From: Tamlana crocina
GTDB lineage: Bacteria > Bacteroidota > Bacteroidia > Flavobacteriales > Flavobacteriaceae
Assembly (NCBI GenBank): GCA_040429635.1
Contig: CP158972.1
Span: forward strand, 2,118,001 to 2,182,000
Direction: 5' to 3'
DNA length: 64,000 bases
The notes under the pieces: generated by a model
Seen by the model: only the letters and a program-made list of their open reading frames with translations
What the model was told of the DNA's origin: nothing
Databases searched by the model: none
Position numbers and translations under genes: made by a program
Shown here: positions 45,222-52,586 of the stretch, piece by piece
Layout of the letters: each line of letters starts with the position of its first letter
Numbering within the stretch: position 1 is the first letter of the stretch

Positions 45222-45821
45222 TCAGCAGTTTTTGTATTTGTCGTGCAAGCCAACACCATTTAAAATCATGGGTGTTATTTTGATGATGCGACTTTGTTTG
45301 GTAGCATCGCGTTTGGCCGATTCGATGTGTTCACAATATTCGCGCTGTTTGCCAGGCGTTAAGTTTTTAAATGCTGTTTTTAGTTCGCCATTTGCGTTTA
45401 ATGCTTGTTGCAGTTCCCTCGGAACAACGGTTTTCTTTTTACTTCGGTTGGGTTTCAGTTCTTTGCCCAACTTTTGATTGTCTATCGCTTCCTTAACATA
45501 GGCCAATACCATGTTTTTGTCAATATTGTCTATTGATTCAAAGCGCATTTGCCTCAAGGCTTTGGTTTTGTTTTCTTGGGCATTGACCAAAACATTGTGC
45601 GCATCCTTCAAAAATACCCCGTTAAAAAACCAAATACCGAAATGGTTTTTAAAAGCGCCCAAACCCAAAACATTTTTGCCGTTTACGGTATAAACGGGCG
45701 CTCCCCATTTTATGGTTTCTTCAACGTCTGTGGTGGTAATAATATCCCTTAAAAGTGTTAGAGATTCGCTGTATTTACTGTGTTTTTCAATGTATTCTTC
45801 AACTGCAGAAGTTTTCTCCAT
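45222..45821 (-). CDS. DUF1801 / YdeI-like protein
   Basis: 199 aa. The N-terminal DUF1801 domain (IKWGAPVYTVNGKNVLGLGA, then FKNHFGIWFFNG) is followed by a YdeI/OmpD-associated C-terminal motif (LKTAFKNLTPGKQREYCEHI, SAKRDATKQSRIIKITPMIL). Function unknown, possibly metal- or stress-related. 10 nt after the SnoaL-like gene, so probably co-transcribed with it. Confidence 0.88.
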   Translation of the reverse strand: MEKTSAVEEYIEKHSKYSESLTLLRDIITTTDVEETIKWGAPVYTVNGKNVLGLGAFKNHFGIWFFNGVFLKDAHNVLVNAQENKTKALRQMRFESIDNIDKNMVLAYVKEAIDNQKLGKELKPNRSKKKTVVPRELQQALNANGELKTAFKNLTPGKQREYCEHIESAKRDATKQSRIIKITPMILNGVGLHDKYKNC

Positions 45822-45831
45822 ATTGCTCTAT

Positions 45832-46197
45832 TTATTGTTCCATAGAATAGAAAAACTGTTCGTTAACAATTTTTCCGCCTTTTACTTCAAAAACACCCAG
45901 TTCTTCCATTTGCTGGCGTCCACGGTCTTTAAAAGTAACATCGAAAGTCATTTTGCTGGTAAAGTGGTTTTCGGCCACTACGGGATCCGAAATGTTGCCT
46001 CCGTGGAATTCTTCAACATTATCCAACCATTGTTTGCTTTTGTTCCACACGTTTTGCTTACCGCTAACTTGCTCTTCGGGGTAACCCGGCATTTCCTTGC
46101 TTACAATATCATCGGCATACAGTTGCTCGATACATTCTAGGTTTTTGCCCTCTCTGCACATTTGTGCCCACTGGTTTGCTACGTCTTTTGTACTCAT
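45832..46197 (-). CDS. SnoaL-like (NTF2 fold) protein
   Basis: 121 aa. The cone fold pattern of the NTF2/SnoaL family is visible: helical start ANQWAQMCREGKNLECIEQL, then YADDIVSKEMPG, then beta strands (HFTSKMTFDVTFKD, LGVFEVKGGKIVNEQFFYSM). Such proteins may be enzymes or simple binding proteins. Operon with the YdeI-like gene. Confidence 0.88.
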   Translation of the reverse strand: MSTKDVANQWAQMCREGKNLECIEQLYADDIVSKEMPGYPEEQVSGKQNVWNKSKQWLDNVEEFHGGNISDPVVAENHFTSKMTFDVTFKDRGRQQMEELGVFEVKGGKIVNEQFFYSMEQ

Positions 46198-46448
46198 GAT
46201 TTTTAGTTTTTTTAGTTGACTCTTAAAGTTACTAAAAAAAGTAATGTGTTTGCGTTAAGGGATTGTTAGGGTTTTCAAAAATGAAATAGCTTCATTGTTA
46301 TTCGGTTTAAAAGTTTTTGTTCGGGTAAAGCTAAAATGGCTTCTATAAACTGTTAGACTTCGAATTTTCCGGTTTGATCATTTAAAATTTGAGTTCAAAT
46401 TACAATAAAATATGCTTATTTTGTAAACTGAAAAGGAAGCAATACCAT

Positions 46449-47069
46449 ATGGCAGAATTTATAAAGATTTACGAAGAAAACCCCAATCCGCGGGAAATTG
46501 AAAAAGTAGTGCGTGTTTTAAGAAGTGGCGGCCTCATTATTTATCCCACCGATACCGTTTATGGTTTGGGATGCGATATTACTAATATAAAAGCCTTGGA
46601 GCGTGTGGCCAGAATCAAGGAAGTGAAACTTGAAAAAGCCAATTTTTCGTTTGTTTGCCATGATTTAAGTAATTTAAGCGATTACGTAAAACAGATTGAT
46701 ACTTCGGTGTTTAAAATTTTGAAACGGGCACTTCCTGGCCCCTATACCTTTATTCTTCCGGGATCTAAATCGTTGCCCAATCCATTTAAAAAAAGGAAAA
46801 CCGTAGGTATCCGTGTGCCGGATAATAATATTGCCTTGGAAATTGTAAAACAATTGGGTAATCCAATTATTTCAACCTCCATTCGTGATGAAGACGAAGT
46901 GTTGGAATATACCACAGACCCCGAATTGATTCTCGAAAAATGGGACAACCTGGTCGATTTGGTTATCGATGGAGGTTATGGTGGCAATGAACCTTCCACG
47001 GTTATCGACCTGTCGGAAGATACGCCAATCGTGGTTCGCGAGGGCAAAGGCGATTTGGAGATTTTTTAA
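46449..47069 (+). CDS. YciO-like Sua5/YrdC family protein
   Basis: 206 aa from MAEFIKIYEENPNPREIEKV; an in-frame ATG at 46389 adds residues not in the family. The KxR-type nucleotide site is present: SGGLIIYPTDTVYGLGCDI, RIKEVKLEKANFSFVCHDLS, ALPGPYTFILPGSK and KTVGIRVPDNNIA. The end DTPIVVREGKGDLEIF closely parallels E. coli YciO. Sua5/TsaC makes threonylcarbamoyl-AMP for tRNA t6A; YciO has a related but weaker activity. Which role it has here is open, as no other copy is in view. Confidence 0.9.
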   Translation: MAEFIKIYEENPNPREIEKVVRVLRSGGLIIYPTDTVYGLGCDITNIKALERVARIKEVKLEKANFSFVCHDLSNLSDYVKQIDTSVFKILKRALPGPYTFILPGSKSLPNPFKKRKTVGIRVPDNNIALEIVKQLGNPIISTSIRDEDEVLEYTTDPELILEKWDNLVDLVIDGGYGGNEPSTVIDLSEDTPIVVREGKGDLEIF

Positions 47070-47193
47070 AATAAACCTGTCCAAAAAAAAAGAGTCATTC
47101 TGAATCCCGATAATTATTGAGATTAGAAATGTCATCATTTTAATCGTATAACGAAATTACTGGGTTTTACCTTTAATTAAATTATAAACATAA

Positions 47194-48180
47194 ATGAAAA
47201 ACAGAATATTAGGAAATCAAGGATTTAAAGTGAGTGAAGTAGGGTTGGGATGCTGGCAATTGGGTGCCGATTGGGGCAACGACATCTCTAAAGAAACGGC
47301 GTTCAATATTTTAAACGAAGCCGTAAAAAATGGGATCAACTTCTTTGATACGGCCGATGTTTACGGCAACGGAAAAAGCGAAACCCTAATAGGTGAGTTT
47401 CTAAAAACCACAGATGCCCCCATTCGGGTGGCTACAAAATTTGGGCGTGCAGCCAATGTGTTTCCCGATAAATACTCGAAAGCGGCCTTATACAGTGCTG
47501 TAGATGCTTCGCTTAAAAACTTGGGGGTTGAATCTCTAGATTTAATGCAACTACACTGTATTCCCACGCATTATTTGATGAAGGGCGATGTTTTTGATTG
47601 GTTGCGCGAATTGCAATCCGACGGACTCATAAAACATTTTGGTGCTAGTGTAGAAAGCGTTGAGGAAGGTTTGATTTGCCTCGAACAGGAAGACCTTTTG
47701 TCTTTACAGGTTATTTTTAACATTTTCAGGCAAAAATTGGTTACTGAACTGTTTCCGAAAGCTGAAGAAAAAGGGGTTGGTATAATCGTGCGTTTACCGT
47801 TGGCGAGCGGATTGCTTACTGGAAAGTTCGATCAGAACACCACTTTTGCTGCCGATGACCATAGGAATTACAACAAAAATGGGGAAGCCTTTAATGTGGG
47901 CGAAACCTTTGCTGGTTTACCGTTTGAAAAAGGAGTGCAACTGGTTGATACCATAAAAAAGGACCTGCTGCCAGAAGACTTAAATATGGTACAATTGGCA
48001 TTGCGCTATATTTTAGATCACGACGCCGTAAGCACCATTATTCCGGGGGCAAGTCGTCCAGAACAAGTATTGGGCAATGCCTCGGTGTCAAGCCTTGACC
48101 CATTGGAGCCGCAGCTTCACGAAAAATTAAAGCAACTTTATCAAAATGAAGTCCACGATGCCATTCGTGGCGTATATTAA
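47194..48180 (+). CDS. Aldo/keto reductase
   Basis: 328 aa, (beta/alpha)8 barrel. Active-site Asp/Tyr in NFFDTADVYGNGKSETLIGE, Lys in RVATKFGRAANVF, His in LMQLHCIPTHYL, NADP-binding end VSTIIPGASRPEQVLGNASV. A cytosolic NADPH-dependent oxidoreductase of unknown substrate. 23 nt before the MarC gene. Confidence 0.94.
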   Translation: MKNRILGNQGFKVSEVGLGCWQLGADWGNDISKETAFNILNEAVKNGINFFDTADVYGNGKSETLIGEFLKTTDAPIRVATKFGRAANVFPDKYSKAALYSAVDASLKNLGVESLDLMQLHCIPTHYLMKGDVFDWLRELQSDGLIKHFGASVESVEEGLICLEQEDLLSLQVIFNIFRQKLVTELFPKAEEKGVGIIVRLPLASGLLTGKFDQNTTFAADDHRNYNKNGEAFNVGETFAGLPFEKGVQLVDTIKKDLLPEDLNMVQLALRYILDHDAVSTIIPGASRPEQVLGNASVSSLDPLEPQLHEKLKQLYQNEVHDAIRGVY

Positions 48181-48203
48181 CCCTATAAATTATTTAAAAG
48201 TTA

Positions 48204-48830
48204 ATGGATCATTTAATAGCGTTTTCAATAACGGTCTTTACTGGTTTTTTTGCCATTACCAATCCCATTTCCAACATGACGATTTTTATGTCGTTGGTTG
48301 ACGAAGCCGATGTTACCGAAAAACGGGCCATCAGCCGAAAAGCAGCTTTCGTGGCTTTTATTATCGTTTTGGTATTTGTGATTTTGGGCAAGTTTATTTT
48401 CCAATTGTTCGGTATTACCATTCCGGCGTTTAAAATTACGGGGGGCATTTTAATTTTCTATGTAGGTTTTGAAATGCTGCAATCGAAAAAATCGAACGTG
48501 AAGCATTTAAACAAAACCAAGTTGGATGAAGATATTGCCATTTCACCATTGGCCATTCCTATTATTGCTGGCCCCGGAACCATTGTTACGGCCATGAACT
48601 TCGTGTCTAATGCGGGGTATGTAAAAATCGCTATTGTTATCGCCATTTACGCCGTAATGTGTTTTCTCAATTATCTGGCCTTTAATTTAAGCGGCTTTAT
48701 AGTTAAAAACTTGGGCCGAAACGTTATTTCAGTAATTGGTAAAATTATGGGTTTAATCATTGCCATTATCGGTACCAGCATGATCATTCAGGGGATAAAA
48801 ATATCGTTTGATTTGCCGATGCTTCAATAA
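48204..48830 (+). CDS. MarC family membrane protein
   Basis: 208 aa with six helices. Family motifs FFAITNPISNMTIFMSLVDE near the start, IPAFKITGGILIFYVGFEML, and AIPIIAGPGTIVTAMNF. Function unknown despite the name (not a drug efflux gene). Its last 47 nt overlap the end of the convergent gene at 48784-49608. Confidence 0.92.
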   Translation: MDHLIAFSITVFTGFFAITNPISNMTIFMSLVDEADVTEKRAISRKAAFVAFIIVLVFVILGKFIFQLFGITIPAFKITGGILIFYVGFEMLQSKKSNVKHLNKTKLDEDIAISPLAIPIIAGPGTIVTAMNFVSNAGYVKIAIVIAIYAVMCFLNYLAFNLSGFIVKNLGRNVISVIGKIMGLIIAIIGTSMIIQGIKISFDLPMLQ

Positions 48831-49608
48831 GCAAATTACCGATTAGAAAACCGACTGTTCCAAATGGCGAATTAAAGTTCTTCCCACGGCTTACCCCAAA
48901 GAAAATAAGGCAAAAGCCAATCACCTTAAACCAAAAGAAGCACAAATAGATAAATTGCGTGGTTTTATACTCGGGGTGGAAATAGCTTTCTGGAAAGCTC
49001 AATGCCAATAAAAATGCAGCCAAAACGGTGGTGACAATCAGCGTGTCTAAATTTCGGAAGGGATACATGAGCCACTTGCGCCACACGCTTAAATCGTTGC
49101 CCCATTTGTGAATGAGGTAATAATAGCCATTGCCCATAGGTGCAAACAAGAGCGGGTCGTCGTAATTTTCAAGTCGGAAGAGTTTGCTCGGCGCCATAAT
49201 TTTAAAATCGCCCAAAGTGCATTGGTGCGCTTTTTCCAATTTTTTGATTTTATTAATGGCTTCGTTGGGTATCTCGCCTTTAAACAAATGGCTCTCCAAA
49301 AACCGAAGGCGGTACACCACGCATATTTTTTTGATGTCTTCGATATGGAAAATCTTATCGGTTTCGAGTAAATTGAGGTTGAAGGGGTTGTGCCCAACTT
49401 GACTTTTCTCATTTACCAAAGCCTCGCGAATAGCATCTTCGTGCTGGGCATCATCGGTCAAAACCTGCTGCACTTGTAGCAAAATGTCGTTGGCTTTGCT
49501 GCGTTTGTTGCGCTGTTTTAAAAGTTGTTGTTCAATATTAACTAGCATGGCGTGGAAGCTTGGTTCTTTAAAGTTACGGAATATTTTGTTGTCTTTAATT
49601 GTTGACAA
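48784..49608 (-). CDS. Membrane protein, unknown, overlapping MarC gene tail-to-tail
   Basis: 274 aa (a start at MLVNIEQQLLKQ, 60 nt in, is possible). The soluble N-terminal ~165 residues include a run of helical segments (NIEQQLLKQRNKRSKANDIL; RLRFLESHLFKGEIPNEAIN; KIKKLEKAHQCTLGDFKIM), followed by two or three hydrophobic helices (RNLDTLIVTTVLAAFLLALS; YLCFFWFKVIGFCLIFFGVS). No family recognised. Probably a conserved flavobacterial gene since it is intact despite the 47-nt overlap. Confidence 0.75.
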   Translation of the reverse strand: MSTIKDNKIFRNFKEPSFHAMLVNIEQQLLKQRNKRSKANDILLQVQQVLTDDAQHEDAIREALVNEKSQVGHNPFNLNLLETDKIFHIEDIKKICVVYRLRFLESHLFKGEIPNEAINKIKKLEKAHQCTLGDFKIMAPSKLFRLENYDDPLLFAPMGNGYYYLIHKWGNDLSVWRKWLMYPFRNLDTLIVTTVLAAFLLALSFPESYFHPEYKTTQFIYLCFFWFKVIGFCLIFFGVSRGKNFNSPFGTVGFLIGNLLIEASANQTIFLSPE

Positions 49609-49736
49609 TTCTTTAATAATAATTGTAAGAAAGAGAGTCGTATTAGAGGGAAAAGTTCTAAATTGGCTTTCGTGGGATAAAATAATTCAAACAAGGACAT
49701 CTTACCTTGTGGTGCAGTAAAATTGAAGAACAAAAA

Positions 49737-51602
49737 ATGAGAATAAAGGAAGACATTCCAATTCTAGGAAAGGTTACGGTAAACTTTCTTGATTTAAGTG
49801 CAAAATTGTATCAACATTATATTGATATTAAAGAAATTGATAGACAAAAGAAGACAGCTCATTTAGGTTTAATTTCTCACGCTTTCAAAAACTCTAATCA
49901 TAGCAGATTTGATTACTTAATATTACAATGTGTAATTTCAGAACTAATCGAAAATACGTTTAAAGGGACAACCAACGCTCAAGGAAACATAACGATAGAT
50001 GGAAATAAACATTTTGGAAATGATATAATTAAAACTTGGATTTTACTTTCTAACTTCGGTCACTGTAAAAATACCATTGGTGATGAAAAAACGCTACTAC
50101 TCGAATGTATTCATAATAAGTCTTTTAAAAGAAAGCTGTTAAATTGTATAAAGGACAAACGGCTAAAAAAATGGTCGCAAGAGGTAATCACTAATTTTGA
50201 TTATGTTAAATTTCATCACATAATCAGTTTTGTTAGAATATATAAAACATTTACTAGACGTATTGATAGACAAGAAGAACTAATTAAAATATATAAACTC
50301 TTACTTTTACCTGAAGATGAAAATGACCAAATAGCAAGTTCAAACCAAATTTCTCGATTAAAAAACATTTATTATATTCTTAGAGATATTTCTATAATTT
50401 CTTTGGATTCTAGAAATAGTTCTCTTCCTTTCAGCTTAGATATTCTCTCTACAGTTTTGTCATTGGATTCGTTCGAAAATAACTATCAAAACAAGAGGAT
50501 TTCAATTATATTAGAACCACTTATCTCTATACTTTATGATAATCTATATCTAAATATAAAGAGCCAAACGCAGCAAAGGTCTTATGAAATAAACGCCTCT
50601 AAGACAATCGATTCAGATGTCGTCAAAAGTTTGAATCAGGCCTTGAGCAATGGCTTGTATAACCCTACATTATGTGATTTACAGCATTTTCTGAGGATTA
50701 AATTAGATAAAAAAAACATGGTTTTTGAAGAAGTTTCGAGTGCGACTAAACAAATTTTAAAAGTAAAAAATGGAATTAATGGTGTTGAAGCATCAATAGA
50801 TCTAAACCCTTTTACAGACAAAAGAGTCATTGACTTTTATTTGGATAAAACTTTTAATATTAAAAATTTTTCTACCTTCATATTTAATATAGGTAACATT
50901 GTTCTAGAACAAATTATTGGTACAGCAACAAATGAATTTAATAAAACCAAAAAAATAAACAAAATAATTGATGACAACTTAAACTCTCTGAACATAACCG
51001 AACAACAAAAAAAAGATTTCAAAAAACCAATAAGGGAACATATTTCTTCTAACATCAAAAAAGCACTTTTGAATAAAAATTTACCAATTTTTAAAAATAT
51101 TCTATGGGCTGCATTACGTTATCATTTAGATAGCAAGTATCATTTTGATATAGACAATCATTCTTTCGGAAAATATGACTATTTTGGAATAAAAATAGGA
51201 AATCTAAATCCGCTTAAGGAAAATTTCGATAATGCAATAAAAACAGAAAAAGATATAGATAGAATACATGAATTAAATCAGCTAAGAAAGTCCGCCTTCA
51301 GAAAATTTGATGGAACTGTTTTAATTTGCTTATCAAGGATAAAAGTTTATAATTATTCTTTACCTCCAAATAAAAGAATTGTAACTGATATTGATGGTGT
51401 TATAATGAAATTTAACGATAAAGAGTTGATACTTGAATTGCACGAAAGTAAAAATACAAATAAGCCAGTAAAGGATGCCCTAAAGGATATTAACTCAAAA
51501 TTGATTAAAACGATTGATACAAAAATTAAAGGTGTAAAGTTACGAGGGATACCTAGTTATGGTGCGAAGATTTATATTCGACATATCTCTAACATTGTAT
51601 AG
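49737..51602 (+). CDS. 621-aa protein of unknown function, possible nuclease-like C-terminus
   Basis: Start MRIKEDIPILGKVTVNFLDL at 49737; an ATG 30 nt upstream adds MWCSKIEEQK and is less likely. No known family is recognised. Near the N-terminus, SNHSRFDYLILQCVISELIE (residues ~53-72) and SNFGHCKNTIGDEKTLL (~105-121) faintly recall the His/Asp segments of HD-domain phosphohydrolases. Near the C-terminus, TDIDGVIMKFNDKELILELH (~550-569) followed by ESK has the D-(16)-E-x-K spacing of PD-(D/E)XK nucleases, with D553, E570 and K572. The gene is much more AT-rich than its neighbours, stands alone and has no signal peptide, suggesting a transferred cargo gene. Confidence 0.85.
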   Translation: MRIKEDIPILGKVTVNFLDLSAKLYQHYIDIKEIDRQKKTAHLGLISHAFKNSNHSRFDYLILQCVISELIENTFKGTTNAQGNITIDGNKHFGNDIIKTWILLSNFGHCKNTIGDEKTLLLECIHNKSFKRKLLNCIKDKRLKKWSQEVITNFDYVKFHHIISFVRIYKTFTRRIDRQEELIKIYKLLLLPEDENDQIASSNQISRLKNIYYILRDISIISLDSRNSSLPFSLDILSTVLSLDSFENNYQNKRISIILEPLISILYDNLYLNIKSQTQQRSYEINASKTIDSDVVKSLNQALSNGLYNPTLCDLQHFLRIKLDKKNMVFEEVSSATKQILKVKNGINGVEASIDLNPFTDKRVIDFYLDKTFNIKNFSTFIFNIGNIVLEQIIGTATNEFNKTKKINKIIDDNLNSLNITEQQKKDFKKPIREHISSNIKKALLNKNLPIFKNILWAALRYHLDSKYHFDIDNHSFGKYDYFGIKIGNLNPLKENFDNAIKTEKDIDRIHELNQLRKSAFRKFDGTVLICLSRIKVYNYSLPPNKRIVTDIDGVIMKFNDKELILELHESKNTNKPVKDALKDINSKLIKTIDTKIKGVKLRGIPSYGAKIYIRHISNIV

Positions 51603-51690
51603 CTTTTAGGCATTAATTAGGTTTGCTTGTATACTTGTTAACACTGTAATTTAGTTCTTATATTCCTTTAATCCTTCATTCAACCACATA

Positions 51691-51725
51691 AAAAAAGCGA
51701 AACCCCAATAGGTGTTTCGCTTTTC
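51691..51725. terminator. Bidirectional terminator before the LysM gene
   Basis: AAAAGCGAAAC (51693-51703) pairs with GTTTCGCTTTT (51714-51724), an 11-bp stem, flanked by A and T runs. Serves the LysM gene on the minus strand and possibly the 621-aa gene. Confidence 0.88.
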
Positions 51726-51744
51726 AGTTTTATTAAACAGAGAA

Positions 51745-52125
51745 TTATATATTCGGAATGATCAATTCTTGGTCGGGGTAAATCACATCTGGGTTTTTCA
51801 AAATATCAGAATTGGCCTTAAAAATATCTTGGTATTTGGCGGGGTTGCCGTAATACTGCTTCGCTATTTTCCCTAAAGTTTCGCCACTTTTTACGGTGTG
51901 CCTGGCGTATACCGAGGTGTCGGCCACTTTTATATCGGCCATAATATCGGCGGGGTTTTCGCCACCAATTTCCTTGATTTTATCCCAAATCAGGTTTTTT
52001 TCATATTGGTACTTTGCGGTGCCCCACACTTTCAGTTTTCCATTTTCTTCTTCCACTTTGCCGTCGGTAACGTTCAGTTTTTCGCCCAAATCTAAAACGG
52101 GTTGGTATTTTGCTTTTGCTGTCAT
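51745..52125 (-). CDS. LysM-domain protein resembling Kbp/YgaU
   Basis: 126 aa. The N-terminal half (DGKVEEENGKLKVWGTAKYQ) resembles the BON-like part of YgaU/Kbp; the C-terminal LysM domain is clear: HTVKSGETLGKIAKQYYGNP, YPDQELIIPNI. There is no signal peptide. E. coli Kbp is a K+-binding cytoplasmic protein; this one may be similar or bind peptidoglycan. Single gene. Confidence 0.9.
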   Translation of the reverse strand: MTAKAKYQPVLDLGEKLNVTDGKVEEENGKLKVWGTAKYQYEKNLIWDKIKEIGGENPADIMADIKVADTSVYARHTVKSGETLGKIAKQYYGNPAKYQDIFKANSDILKNPDVIYPDQELIIPNI

Positions 52126-52193
52126 AGGTATTAAGTTTTATTTGTTTTAATTTTTTGTTACACTTTATTTTCAATATTATCGACTGTTGTCAC

Positions 52194-52283
52194 CTTGAGC
52201 CTTTCGACTTCGCTCAAGATAAACTAAGGCCGAAAGGCCTTGTTAAACGAAGGTTATAATTAGGTTTCGACTCCGCTCAACCT
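52194..52283. repeat. Three consecutive intergenic hairpins of the dispersed repeat type
   Basis: CTTGAGC (52194-52200) / GCTCAAG (52212-52218); AAGGCC-GAAA-GGCCTT (52226-52241, perfect, GNRA loop); AGGTT / AACCT (52262-52283). The first and third enclose TTCGACTTCGCTCA and TTCGACTCCGCTCA, variants of the 20389-20416 repeat. They fill the gene-free stretch 52126-52400. Confidence 0.65.
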
Positions 52284-52409
52284 GACATACATTTGTTAAA
52301 TATAGAAAAAAGCCACATTATATTTATCTATTTTATGGTTAATAATTGTAGCTTCTTTCAAATGGCATAAATAATAACGTTGCAATTAGGCTAATTGATT
52401 GAAAATATG

Positions 52410-52417
52410 TATTTTTG
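52410..52417 (+). promoter_or_regulatory. -7 box of the rpsA promoter
   Basis: TATTTTTG matches TAnnTTTG, and a start near 52423 would give a leader of about 165 nt. The -33 element is not clear (nearest TTG gives an over-long spacer). Confidence 0.5.
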
Positions 52418-52478
52418 CACTCCTTTTAGCGAAAACGGAAAGATAAAAGGGAACATTTTAAAAATCAATTTATAACGC

Positions 52479-52570
52479 TTCTGTGTGTTTATCGCTTAAA
52501 TCTTCCGAGGCATACAGAATACAAATCCCGAATGCTGTTTGGTTTTAAACCATTGCAAACCAAAGCATTC
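52479..52570 (+). promoter_or_regulatory. Structured rpsA leader, two hairpins
   Basis: Hairpin A: TTCTGTGTG (52479-52487) with CATACAGAA (52511-52519), 8 of 9 pairs. Hairpin B: GAATGC..TTGGTTT (52530-52545) with AAACCAAAGCATTC (52557-52570), 13-14 pairs with a 2-nt bulge. B ends 16 nt before the ATG. Ribosomal protein S1 represses its own mRNA through leader structure in E. coli; the same kind of control is plausible here, but this structure is not known to me. Confidence 0.55.
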
Positions 52571-52586
52571 AAGTTAATTAGCATAA

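Noticed and set aside
45232-46140. Plus-strand open frames opposite the YdeI-like and SnoaL-like genes
   Set aside because: The minus-strand genes have clear families; the plus-strand frames are shadows.
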